Part shown: positions 14,731 through 25,366 of the stretch, piece after piece
Layout of the letters: the number at the start of each line of letters is the position of its first letter
Numbering within the stretch: the stretch's first letter is position 1
Assembly: GCA_037447655.1 (NCBI GenBank)
Contig: JBBHKE010000229.1
Span: 79,408 to 109,628, forward strand
Direction of reading: 5' to 3'
DNA length: 30,221 nt
Source of the DNA: Zygnema cylindricum
Taxonomy: Eukaryota; Streptophyta; Zygnematophyceae; Zygnematales; Zygnemataceae
Translations under genes and position numbers: made by a program
Notes under the pieces: generated by a model
What the model was told of the DNA's origin: nothing
The model's database searches: none
The model's input: only the letters and a program-made list of their open reading frames with translations

Positions 14731-14735
14731 CGAAC

Positions 14736-14839
14736 AACCTGCCTCCACCTCCTCTCTCTAGCCCCGATACCTCTCTCTAGCCCTCATACTTGTTGTAGTC
14801 ACTGAAGGTTAGAGAGGGTCGTAGAGCCATGGCTCCCTT
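14736..14839 (+). mobile_element. Element B 5' LTR, second piece
   Basis: aacctgcctccacctcctctctct ... gagccatggctCCCTT continues the LTR interrupted at 7540. It contains a small internal duplication (ctctctagcccc / ctctctagccct). It ends at the left copy of CCCTT. Confidence 0.8.
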
Positions 14840-15533
14840 TGTTGGTTTTGGTGCGATCTTTGGCGATTCATTTGTACCTGCCAGGTTATATTTGTACCGG
14901 CAGACTTTTACCGATTCACATTTTGTGATGTGACGTGACGCGACGAATCGAACTGTACGAAATCTGACGACGATTCCGCCAACCTTTATATCGAGTACAG
15001 ATTGTGTCAGAATTAAAGAGCGGCACATTGTGGTGAAAACGACAAAACGGCAGCATCTCATTGCACCACTTATTTAGGCATTTCATCACAAGATGACACA
15101 CAAGATGATATAAAGTGCAGCAAGGCATTTAGACTAACTATCTCATGGAAATGGCATGCAGATCACTCTCAGACTCAAAATACTCTCAAGATTCATAGAA
15201 GAAGCATTTACTATATTAGATCAGAACTCTTTGTACATTCTTTATTAGGATTCATATCATAGAACATAGAAGGAGAACGCAACTTTATTAAAAGATAGTC
15301 CATAGGAACATTTGTATTCTAATCGGGGCTCACTTCGGCTTACGCCTTGTGGCCCCTTGACTATAACTACATTTCTCAAGCTGCCTAAACCTGTCTAATC
15401 TATTAATTTGTCTCTATGCCTCTCCCATTGCTATCTACTTAGTGGTTCCTACAGGCTAAGTTTCGTTGTGTTTAGATCTCATGTGTTTATAAGTTGGGTG
15501 CGCACTGGCTTATACGACCATGTAAAACTATCA
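14840..15533. mobile_element. Second solo LTR, in element B's 5' LTR
   Basis: 694 bp from TGTTGGTTTTGG to AAAACTATCA, flanked by the perfect duplication CCCTT (14835-14839 and 15534-15538). B's LTR continues on both sides (gagccatggct ... ctaaagagtgacgtaagtcac). It shares no obvious sequence with the solo LTR at 9917. Nothing coding is seen in it. Confidence 0.85.
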
Positions 15534-15538
15534 CCCTT

Positions 15539-16388
15539 AGCCCCACAGGTAGCACTAAAGAGTGACGTAAGTCACTCTCAACAAAAGGTTGAGTCCGGTT
15601 CGACTCAAACCTCCGACCGACAAAGTGAGGCGTAGTTGTTAGCTCTAATTGGTTTGTCATAGAAGTTCGTTACAGTACATGGGGTAAGATATTGATTTAA
15701 ACATTAAATTGAACATTAGTCCAATTAACGAAACTACGAATATTGAACATAGAGACATATTATATTCACTGCGTTCATCAAATTCGCCGCACGAAACCAA
15801 TGAATCAGACATTTATTTCGATGACGTTTTTCAAAAGTCGGTCTTGATCCGACAGCGCTAATCATCGCCGAGGTTCTGGAATGGTCACTTTGGCAGTTTA
15901 CAGATGTGGCATGACTTGGTGATATGTGGCACGATAGAATTGAGCAACAAGAATCCTGGACGACATGAGGACGAGTCTGAAGGCGACACGCGTCCACTCC
16001 ATGACCTTGTCCTACACAAGCCGTACCGAAAGTACATCGACCACTGTACTTTTTTGTACTTTACAGTCTTGTGATTGGAGCGTACTTCAATAGATAGGGG
16101 TTGTGAGAGGGGTTTTGGGACTTAGGGGATTTGGGTAGGTAGCACCTGTCTCCTACAAAGCTTGTATAAAAGATTGACATCTTTTCTGCCTCATAACTTA
16201 TCGGCTGGTTTGCCGTTTTTGGTGTATCTTTTTGTTACAGACTTAGGGGAGTCCAAGCTACTCAAAGGTGCAATTAGATAGTCAGTTTGCCCTCTTGGTC
16301 AACAGTGGTTGTGGCTTGAAGTGGGTTAGTTAAATGCTATCTAGAGGCTTCATGAATTATGTAGTCCAATGGAGGACACATAATTACA
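15539..16388 (+). mobile_element. Element B 5' LTR, third piece
   Basis: From agccccacaggtagcactaa to ataattaca. It includes the tRNA-like antisense stretch, the hairpin AAAGTACA...TGTACTTT near 16030-16054 and TATAAAAG at 16165-16172. Confidence 0.85.
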
Positions 16389-16403
16389 GGTTATGGGCCC
16401 ACC
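16389..16403 (+). other. Primer binding site, half-tRNA(iMet) type (element B)
   Basis: GGTTATGGGCCCACC, identical to the sites in A, C and D, directly after the LTR. Confidence 0.8.
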
Positions 16404-17500
16404 CTCCAGGGTGCCCACCTTCAATGGATCAGGGTTCATCTATTGGGAAGCCATGATGATGCGGGCTTTGTGCGAAAAACGATACTGGGGTATTGTCAGT
16501 GGACAAATGAAACGTCCACCTCAGGGAACTCCATAAGGGTTTGGTGGAAAAAGGTTTGCTGCAGCAACCTCTGTTACAGTAGACGAGGTAGATGATAGGG
16601 ACAGCAATGTGTCCAAAAAGGGGAAGGAGAAGGAGAAGGAGACACCTCTTACGACAATTGCTTGTATTACCACGACACCCAGAGCGGCGACCGTTAAGAC
16701 CGCGGAGAACGACATCCAAACGTGGGAAGACATCAATACGGCTGCCAAAAACTTCAATCTAAGACACCTCATTCAGGCTTTGGTAACCCCCTTCCTTCAC
16801 ATTTACAAGGTCGAGGAGTTGTGGGTGAGTTTGGTGGAAATTTACAGAGCTTGTACTATTCAAGAGCTCCAGTTGGCCGAACAAAAGTTGGGGAATTATA
16901 CTTACAAAGGGGGAAAGAAGTTAGACTATTGTAATGATCTTTTTTTTTCTATATGGAGATAGAGAGTGCCGGGTGGACAAGTACAATGAAGCTGAAAGTT
17001 AACACTCTCATCATGAAGTTACCCGACGAGTATGAAAACACGGTGTACTGAGTACAGGAAATGACTGACTGTTCATGAAAGTGGAACATCGTGGTCTAGG
17101 TGATAATTGTGCAGGAGAACACAACTGAGATTAGGAGGGGGGAAAGGGCATCTAAGCTCTGGGTGCAGGAGGAAACCCATGGGGGAAGGATCCGAAGAAA
17201 CAATTCAAAGGAGAGAGAGATCAGTCTGGAGGACCGTGGCCCCCAAATGGTCTTTGTCACTTTTGCAAAAAGCCGGGACCCTTCATAGCGGATTGTGTCA
17301 AGCTATCGATGCTGAGGCTCCAAGAGAACCGTGGAGGGGGTCCTTTCGGAGGGAAGACAAAGGCACTTGTGGTCACAAAAGTGAGAGGAGAGACCAAGGA
17401 CGAGTGCTTTGAGGAGGAGGATGGGGAGCTTTTTTTTGACGAGAGTCTGGAAGAGAAGGAGATCCATTGGAAACAGAAGTGTGCTCTCGGAGCAATTTAA
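16393..17500 (+). pseudogene. Element B gag (broken)
   Basis: It starts MGPPSRVPTFNGSGFIYW from the ATG in the primer site and meets a stop after about 47 codons (aactccataa at 16526-16536). A middle part is open at 16609-16962. The zinc knuckle reads CHFCKKPGPFIADC: the zinc-ligand His is replaced by Pro. An acidic EEEDGELFFDE stretch follows before the protease, as in A. Confidence 0.8.
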
Positions 17501-17518
17501 GAAGCTCCACAGGAAGGA

Positions 17519-18600
17519 TGGATTATCGACTCAGGTGCATCAATGGATATATGTCGTGATAAGCATCTCTTTACTAAGCTAAGGAAAATCCCTACAGTAG
17601 AGATAGAGTATGGGGATGGGAGAGTGGTTACAAAAGATCTAGTGGGGTCGGTAGATCTGAAAGTATTACTGGAGGGAAAGACTTATATACTCACCTTCTC
17701 AGATGTACTCTACATTCCCCAGCTGAGTAAATATCATGTCTCTACGTGTGTGTCAGATGACAAAGAGTTTGATACCTTCACTAAAAAGGGAGTCTTTAGA
17801 GCTAAGTTTGGGGATGAAGTCCACTTCACGGCAGAAAAAGGTATTCAAAGAATGTTTAAGCCTAACCTGAGTAGTGAAAAGAAAAATGCTTACTATGTTG
17901 GTTTTCCAAAGTTAGTGATTTGGCATAAGTGATTGGGGCATGTGCATTTTGATAGGTTGAGGGAAATGAAAATGCTTGGGGTGGTAGAAGGCAGTTAGTC
18001 TAGGGATAATGAAATGATGGATGATTGTAGTGGCTGTGCTCAAGGTAAGGCTCACAGACTTCCCTTTCCCAAAGCCGCCATATATAGAGGTGAGAAAGTA
18101 CTAGATCTGGTCCACAAAGATATCTAAGGACCTACAAAAGTACCTTAGGTTGGAGGAAAGAGGTTTATATTGACAATAACCGATGACTGGTCTAAATACT
18201 ATGGAGTCTTTTTCTTTAAAACAAAGTCTGAAACATCAACTTACTTCAAAGAATATAAAGCCTGGAGTGAGAAGTTGCATGGAACCCCTATTAAGAGAAT
18301 AAGGAGTGATAATGGGGGGGTATATACCTCTAACCAGTCTAACAAATTCTTAAGTGATGAGCAATTTCAGCACCAGAAAAGCGTACCATATAACCCGGAA
18401 CAAAATGGGGTAGCTGAGAGGTTGACCCAAACACTAGGAGATAATGCATGCAGTATGTTGGCCAACAAGAAAATAGGAAAGAGATTTTGGGCAGAAACCA
18501 TGAACTGTGCCAACATCATTCAAAATAGAGTCCTCACCTCAGCTATAAAGGGAATTACACCTTATGAGAGATGGGTTGGAAGGAAATAGATATCTCTCAC
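17519..18600 (+). pseudogene. Element B protease and integrase (broken)
   Basis: WIIDSGASMDICRDKHLF (17519 on) keeps the DSGA protease site. Integrase follows: GKAHRLPFPKAA near 18041, then the core 18170-18589 with RSDNGG and NGVAERLTQTLGD. Stops interrupt the zinc domain (tga after WHK at about 17930) and the start of the core (tatctaagga near 18121, where A has atttgggga). Confidence 0.8.
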
Positions 18601-19760
18601 CTTAAAGTATTCGGTAGCCAAGTTTACAACTCGACATGGATAAGAAAAATTGGAAAATAGATGCTAAGGGAAAACCATGATACTTTGTAGGATATGATGA
18701 GGATGTAAAGGGATATAGAGTGTATGACTTAACAAAGAGAGATATCATTTTGGTTAAGCACCTACTTATCATGGATGGAGGGAAATCGTTTGACCACTTT
18801 AAATATACCAAGAAGATAAGAATCAGATTTGAGTCCGAATGTGAGGAGGAGTCCATCTTTCTCGAAACAGATATGAGTGAAACAGGGATTACAGATTCAG
18901 GGGAGATCGAAGATACAGGAGATCCACCGGAAATTTCACATATTCATATCGACTTCGAGGAGACAGATGAGGAGGAACCATAACTAGCTTCTATGAGAAA
19001 GGGAGCCATGGATAGGGGAGGCGATGAGACAGAAAGGAGAAATCCAAGACTTCCCTCCATCCCAGCTTTTGAGTTTGAGGGAGGGAGAATGAGCTGCAAA
19101 AGGATTTGAGAAAAACAAGCCGTTCACAAGGTAACTAAGCTATCTCACCCACATGAGCCTCAGTCATACTCGGAGGTTATAAACAGTGTGGAGAAAGACA
19201 GATGGATAAGAGCCATAAATGATGAGATGGCCTCCATTATGGAAGCAAATACTTGTGAACTAGCGAACAAACCTCCTGACCAAAAAACCTATTGGGTGTA
19301 AATGATTGTTTAAACTAAAACTGAACCCAGATAATACCATTGAGAGATATAAGGCTTGATTGGTAGCAAAGGGGTTCACCCAAAAGGTGGGGATTCACTA
19401 TGATGAGACTTTTGCTCCAGTTGTTCGGTTCCCATCAGTATGAATTCTCCTTAGTCTGGGAGCATTGGAAGACCTTGAAATACACCAGATGGATATTAAG
19501 ATTGCCTTTCTTAATGGTGAGTTAGAGGAAGAAATTTTCATGAGGCATCTAGAGGGGTTTGTGGAGGAAGGAGAAGAGAGCAAAGTTTGCAGGCTCCTAA
19601 AATCCTTATATGAACTAAAGCAGGCTCCTCGACAGTGGAATAAGAAACTAGATGAGTTTCGGATGAGCTCTGACCATTCTTCTATATGTTTGAAGATGAG
19701 AATGGTGTCATTTTTATTGCAATGCATGTGGATGATCTGCTTTTGTAAGTAAGTCTTTGG
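18601..19760 (+). pseudogene. Element B integrase tail and reverse transcriptase (broken)
   Basis: 18720-18983 is the acidic linker between integrase and RT. RT motifs are scattered over 19300-19760 with stops and frame changes. The catalytic motif is HVDD (19725-19736) instead of YVDD, and a TAA follows within a few codons. Confidence 0.75.
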
Positions 19761-20727
19761 AAAAGATCAATAAATTAACGAAAGATCTTAGAAGTAAATT
19801 TGATATAAAGGATTTAGGGGAGGCAAGATATATTTTAGGGATCCAAGTGGAGAGAGATAGGGGGAAAAGGAATATCAGACTAACTCAGAAAGAAGTAATA
19901 GGTAAAATGCTTGAGAAATTCTAGATGGAAAAGGCAAACAGTTGTTCCACTCCCATGGACTTGAAGAAAGTAATTGATGGGAGTGTAGAAGGAGGAGTGA
20001 TAATCTTAGATGATCAAATGAGTCCAAAGGAGAGAGAGTTTATGAAGTCTATTCGTTATAGACATTTCGTAGGAAGTTTGATCTACTTTATGAACTGCAC
20101 AAGGTCGGACATAGTAGCAGCAGTAGGAGTCCTCAGTGAGAGTCCACAGTAGGAGTCTTAACGATCCTATGAAGAGAGATTCAGAGGCAGCCAAGAAAGT
20201 CATGAGATATGTGGTCAAGAGAGTTATGGTTGCATTTGGGAGGGGAGCACACTCATTTCACTACTTGGAGATATGCCAGTTACGAGGATGCACCTATGAG
20301 AAGATGTACTTCTGGGTATGTGTTGTATGTGGGGGAAGGTGTTTGTTGTTGGAGAAACAAGCAACAAAAGGTGGTTGCTCAGTCTATTATTGAGGCTGAG
20401 TACACGGCCTCTTGTTCAGTTGTGAAAGAGTTGATGTGGGTCTAGTCCTTGTTGCAAGAAATGGAGTATATGAAGGAGGGAGTGCATGAAGTTTTTTGTG
20501 ATAATCAAGCTGCCATTGCAATTGCAGCTAATCCAAAACATCATTACAAGGCTAAGCATATGGACATAAGATTGAGTTTTGTGAGAGAAAAAGTTGAGAA
20601 TAAGATTGTGAATCGTAAATATAGATCTGATGTGGAAAAGGTAGCTGATATGATGACAAAACCATTGCCTTCTCCCAAATTAAAATATTGCACAGAAAAA
20701 TGTGGACTAAAACTGAAGTTAAAGTAA
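19761..20727 (+). pseudogene. Element B RNase H (broken)
   Basis: RNase H pieces: CTSGYVLYVGEG and EAEYTASCSVVKELMWV (20209-20445), then FCDNQAAIAIAANPKHHYKAKH...VADMMTKPLPSPKLKYC (20449-20727). An in-frame TAG at 20443-20445 separates them. A local duplication, gagagtcc.cagtaggagtc, sits near 20130-20160. Confidence 0.8.
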
Positions 20728-20733
20728 GACTAG

Positions 20734-20746
20734 AAAATAAGGGGAG
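20734..20746 (+). other. Polypurine tract of element B
   Basis: aaaataaggggag directly before the 3' LTR start TGTTGAAAG. Confidence 0.85.
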
Positions 20747-21682
20747 TGTTGAAAGTACTAGATTTATAGAGTATTTTCTAGGTCTAAATATATAAGTGTA
20801 AAAAGAAAAAGAAAAGGGCGGAAAGCCTGCCTCCACCTCCTCTTTCTAGCCACCATACTTGTTGTAGTCACTGAAGGATAGAGAGGGTAGTTGAGCCATG
20901 GCAGCCTTAGTTTAACAGCCATGACTAAAGAGTGACTTATGTCACTCTCTACAAAAGGTTGAGTCCAGCATGACTCGAACTTCTGATCGGTAGAGTAGGG
21001 CGTAGGCGTTAGCTCTAGCTAGTCTATCATAGAAGTCCGTTAAGATACATAGGGTTTGATACATATTTAAACTTGTACATGGTCTTGAAACTGATTAACT
21101 TAAATGTGAACAAAGGAACATAAAACTAGTTAAATTTTCGGTACGGATGTCATTTCGCACAAAACAAATGATTCAGACATTTGTTTCGACGGCCGACATT
21201 CAAAGTTGGATTTAATCCGACAGCATATATCACTACCGGGATCGCGGAATGGTCACTTTGGCGTTTATGGACGTGGCATGACCTAGCGCCACGTGGAGGG
21301 ATAACATTTGGTCGCAGAAATTCCGTGGAACATACGAACAAGTGGAAGGGTGACAAGCGTCCACTCAGTGGCCTTATCGTACAAAGGCCGTACTAAAAGG
21401 ACATCATTCGTAGTACCTTTTTGTACTTTACAGTTATTTGATTGGTTTGTACTGCAGTAGATAGGGATTGTGAGAGGGGTTAGGACTTATCATTTTTTGG
21501 ATAGACAGTCACCTCTTTTTTGAGAGTTTGTATAAATTGGCATTTTTGCCACCTCATAACTTATCCGCTGGTTGGCCGTTTTCGGCAATTCTTTTTGCTA
21601 CCCACTCAAGGGAGTCTAAGTTAAACAGGGGTGCAGCCAAACTGTCAGTTTTCCTTTCTTGGGAAGCAGTGGTTGTGGCTTG
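20747..21682 (+). mobile_element. Element B 3' LTR, truncated
   Basis: Homologous to B's split 5' LTR up to gttgtggcttga. The last ~90 bp (ttagttaaat...ataattaca in the 5' copy) are missing and replaced by the C-rich tract that follows. Confidence 0.85.
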
Positions 21683-21867
21683 ACTAGGGACTTACCTCCC
21701 CCTCCCCCTCCCCCTCCTCCTCCCCCTCCCCCCTCCCCTTCTCCATCCCCCTCCCCCTCCTCCTCCTCCCCTTCGCCCTCCCCCTCCCCCTACCCTTTCC
21801 CCTTTTCTTCTCCCTCCTCATCCTCCTCCCCCTCCCCCTCCCCCTCCCCCTCCCCCTCCCCCTCCCC
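21683..21867. repeat. (CCCCCT)n tract between elements B and C
   Basis: About 170 bp of ccccct/cctcct hexamer-like units start near 21697 and run directly into the LTR of element C. The open frame of Pro and Ser through it is a repeat artefact. Confidence 0.9.
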
Positions 21868-22916
21868 TGTAGAAACTAATGGTTTTATTAGTATTTTCTA
21901 GGTCTGAAAAGAAATATAGAAGTCGAGGCAGTCTATCTCTAACTTCTCTCTCCAACTCTCAAACTTGTCGCAGTCACTGAGAAATTGGAGAGGAAGCTAG
22001 AGCCATGGCTACCTTGGCTATCCTGAGATTTACGGGAACTTTATATTAGGGTTTATATATTTAATTAAAATGTATGAGCCGGCGGCAGGTTTTGATCCTT
22101 GTACCTGCCGGCCGGCAGACACAAAGTAGACGGTAGCCTTAGCCGTTTCATCTAGCGGAAATGTTACCAAGCATATAGTTTGATAATTATTTAATTATGT
22201 ATACAAGCGATAAACCATTTAACTAGAATTAATTACGGGATACATAGATCCAGTAATATGTAATGTACGACTTACGGTACGGACATAAATCAGTAACGCG
22301 CATTTGTTTCGTAAATGAAACAAATACCGCGCATGTATTTATTACGGCCACGATTAAAGCCGAATTTAATCGGACGGCCGGGATTAGCGCCGAGATCGCG
22401 GAGGAAGATTTCGGCGGTTTGTGGCCATCGCCACATCGGATGACGCGTGGCAAAATTCCGTTGGATTGTGGAAACTCCGGAGATTACGGCACCGAATCCG
22501 GATTTGACATGTGTCGACATTTTGGCCATGTCGTACAGTGTCCGTACATAAAGTACACCGGCAGCTGTACTTTTGCGTACGGAACTCAATTCTGATTGGT
22601 TCCGTACATCAGTAGATAGAGTCTGTGAGAGAGATAGGACTTAGAAAAATTAGAAGATAGGACCCCCTCTCCCAGAGAGCTTCTGTACAAAAGGTCAACT
22701 TTGACCCTCCATAACTTACTGCTCAGGGGAGCAAATTCAGAGATTCTTTTTGCTATCGACTCAGGGGAGTCTTGTCTTCACAGGGGTGAAGTTGGTCAGA
22801 GTTTTTGTCTGCCAGGGTGGCAGTTACCTTTGCTTAAACACAAAGGGGTCAGGATTATCCTAGAGGCTTCTTGGAAGCTGTCCACTCTGAGGACTTATGG
22901 AGGTCTCACAGTTTCA
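21868..22916 (+). mobile_element. Element C 5' LTR
   Basis: 1049 bp, TGTAGAAAC ... GTTTCA. It contains a GC-rich hairpin and antisense tRNA-like region (22078-22170) and a long hairpin at 22541-22584. A 110-codon open frame (22263-22595) lies upstream of where the A/B TATA box would be. Confidence 0.9.
22541..22584 (+). other. Strong LTR hairpin
   Basis: TCCGTAC + AAAGTACA, loop CCGGCAGC, then TGTACTTT + GTACGGA: two perfect stems (7 and 8 bp) separated by a 2/3-nt internal loop. The inner stem recurs in every LTR of the window with changed loops. Confidence 0.75.
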
Positions 22917-22931
22917 GGTTATGGGCCCACC
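22917..22931 (+). other. Primer binding site, half-tRNA(iMet) type (element C)
   Basis: GGTTATGGGCCCACC directly after the LTR end TTTCA. In C and D an in-frame upstream ATG also exists inside the LTR (22897 in C), so Gag could start eight codons earlier there. Confidence 0.8.
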
Positions 22932-24044
22932 CTCTAGGGTACCAATATTTAATGGAACTGGCTTCATATACTGGGAAAGTATGATGATAGGAGCTCTATG
23001 CGAAAAAAGGTTTTGGGGGATAGTGAGTGGACGATTGGGGCGTCCATCAAGTCTTGGAATTCCTCTAGGGTTTAAAGGAAGCAGATTCACCAGGAAAGAG
23101 GATTCACCGTCAACGGAGGAAACAAAGGAAGGAGAGGTGGTGGACAAAGAAAAGGAGAAGGAGGCGACCACACCAATAGCAACTGGTTTAGCATTCATGT
23201 CACCTATTCCGAGGAAGAGGAGAATGATACTGAAACCTGGGACTTCAACAATATGGCGGCAAAGCACTTCATCCTACGCCATCTCACTCAAGGACTTGCA
23301 TGTCCTCATTTGCAGGTAGAAAGGGCATCCGATCTTTGGATGGCTCTCATAGAGATGTACCGAAGTGGTACGATTCAGCAACAACAGTTGGCTGATCAGA
23401 AAGTTAACGAGTATGTATACAAAGGGGGAAATATGTTGGATTTTTGCAATGAGTTTGCTACACTCTTCATGGAGCTAGAGAGTGCGGGAAAAGTTTTTAG
23501 TGAAAAAGAAAAGGTTAACTGTTTACTGATGAAGTTACCTGATGAGTTCGAGAACATAGTCAACCGTGTGCAGGACTTGCCGGACTCAAGGTGGATATGG
23601 AACTCAGTGGTAGGGATGATTCTCGTTCGAGAGAATACGATTGAGATCCGAAGGGGAGGAAAGAGTGGCCAAGCCTTGGCAACAGCGACCGATTGGAGGA
23701 ACAAGGATTCACGGAAACCGGTCGGAATCTATAGGGGGAGGGAGCAGAATAATGAGGTTGACGAGTTCGAACCAAGGGCTCCCAAAGGTTTATGTCATTT
23801 TTGTAACAAACCGGGGCACTATATGGCAGAGTGCACTAATCTAACCAAGCTTCGGTTAAAGGAGGGGCAGACCGGTGGTACCCCGAGAAGAAAGAAAAAG
23901 GCCCTTGTCACACAGGTACTTGAGGCAGAATCCGAGGACGAGGACGATGAGCTCCTTTTGGATGAGGAGTTGGAGGCGAAAAATGAGGTTAAAATTCCAC
24001 GAAGGCAGAAATGTGTTTACGGTGGATTGAAAGGTGAAGCAGGC
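22921..24044 (+). pseudogene. Element C gag (one frameshift)
   Basis: MGPPSRVPIFNGTGFIYW starts in the primer site. The frame is open to 23319. Comparison with D shows a one-base deletion near 23217 (ccgaggaa-gag), after which the true frame is open from 23253 to a stop at 24045. It contains the capsid-like part LWMALIEMYRSGTIQQQQLADQ, the zinc knuckle CHFCNKPGHYMAEC (23793-23834) and an acidic tail ESEDEDDELLLDEELE before the protease. Confidence 0.85.
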
Positions 24045-24601
24045 TAGATTATAGATTCAGGTGCCTCCATGCACATGTGTAAGGATAGGCACCTGTTCAA
24101 TAAGATAAGAAAGATTCCCACCGTAGAGATAGAGTACGGGGATGGGAGGATAGTCACCACTACTCTTGTAGGATTGGTAGATGTGAAAGTGTTAGTAGAA
24201 GGAAAGACATCCATATTAACATTCTCCGATGTATTGTTTATTCCGTAGCTGAACAAAAACCTTATTTCTACATCTATATTAGATGATAAGGGTTTTTTCA
24301 CTACCAGTAGGGAAGGAGTCTTTACTGCTAGTTTTGAGGAGGATGTCTATTTCATTGCTGAGAAAGGTAGCCATGGGATGTTTAGGCTGATCTTAAGTAA
24401 TGAAACGAAGAAACTTTATTAAAGTGGTGTTCATGAAATTATGATGTGGCATAAGAGGCTTGGGCATGTGAATCTAGATAAGTTAAGAGAGATGAAAAAG
24501 ATGGGTGTGGTGGAAGGGATTCAGTTCAGTGAGAGTGATGATATAAGTGATTGTAGTGGATGTGCTCAAGGTAAAGCACACAAATTACCCTTCCTAAAAC
24601 A
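24045..24601 (+). pseudogene. Element C protease and integrase zinc domain (broken)
   Basis: The codon before IIDSGASMHMC is TAG (24045-24047) where D has TGG. A further TAG lies at 24246-24248 (D has GAG), and a TAA is in actttattaaag near 24419 (D: tattatgtt). The zinc domain WHKRLGHVNLDKLREMKK...CSGCAQGKAHKLPF is at 24447-24590. A one-base loss near 24590 shifts the frame into the integrase core. Confidence 0.85.
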
Positions 24602-25366
24602 GCCACCTATAAGGGAGAAAAAATTCTAGATCTAGTACACACAGATATTTGGGGACCGGCTAAAGTGCCCTCACCGGGTGGGAAGAGATTTATGATGACT
24701 ATCACTGATGATTGGTCTCGGTATTCCCGAGTGTATTTTTTGAAAAACAAGTCCGAAGCTCAAGATTGTTTTAGACAATATAAAGCATGGAGCGAAAAAC
24801 TCCATGAAACTCCAATCAAGAGAATAAGGAGTGACAATGGTGGAGAGTATACTTCTAACCAGTTTGAGGATTTTTTGAGGGAAGATGGGGTCCAACACCA
24901 AAAGACAGTTCCAGAAAACCCGGAACAGAATGGGGTAGCTGAAAGGTTAAATAGAACACTAAGTGATAGTGCTAGAAGTATGTTGTCAGATAAGAAGATA
25001 GGAAAAAGATTTTGGGCAGAAGCAATGAACTGTGCTAATTACCTCAAAAATATAGTTCTTACTTCAGCTATAAAAGATCAAACACCTTATGAGAGATGGA
25101 CAGGCCGGAAACCAGACATATCTCACTTAAAGGTTTTCGGCAGTCAAGTATTCAGTCTAGATACAGATCGGTCTAATAGGAAGCTAGATCCTAAAGGAAA
25201 ACCGGGATACTTATTAGGATATGATGAGGATGTTAAAGGATATAGAGTTTATGATCTAAAAAGTGAAGATATAATCTTAGTAAAGCATCTAGTAGTAATG
25301 GATGAAGGAAAGTTTGTGGATCCCTTCAAATATACAAAGTTAGTAAAAATCAGATTTGAGTCATAA
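24602..25366 (+). pseudogene. Element C integrase core
   Basis: ATYKGEKILDLVHTDIWGPAK opens the rve domain. The D,D,E residues are in HTD, RSDNGGEY and NGVAERLNRTL. It continues through the copia-type tail SHLKVFGSQVFSLDTD...GYDEDVKGYRVYD. The frame is open to TAA at 25364-25366, where A has a Glu codon. Confidence 0.9.

Larger units (their letters stand above)
7465..21682 (+). mobile_element. Copia element B, split by element A and a solo LTR
   Basis: Ty1/copia retrotransposon. The 5' LTR lies in three pieces (7465-7540, 14736-14839, 15539-16388; about 1030 bp in all). The internal region is 16389-20746 and the 3' LTR is 20747 to about 21682. The 76-bp first piece matches the start of B's own 3' LTR (tgttgaaagt.ctagattta) better than element A's LTR, which is why I assign it to B. 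Pol order is PR-INT-RT-RNaseH, as in copia. The coding region is broken throughout. The right LTR is truncated by a (CCCCCT)n tract, so no outer target duplication can be checked. Confidence 0.8.

Noticed and set aside
21690-21867. Interstitial telomere repeat
   Set aside because: The units are CCCCCT/CCTCCT, not the plant CCCTAAA.
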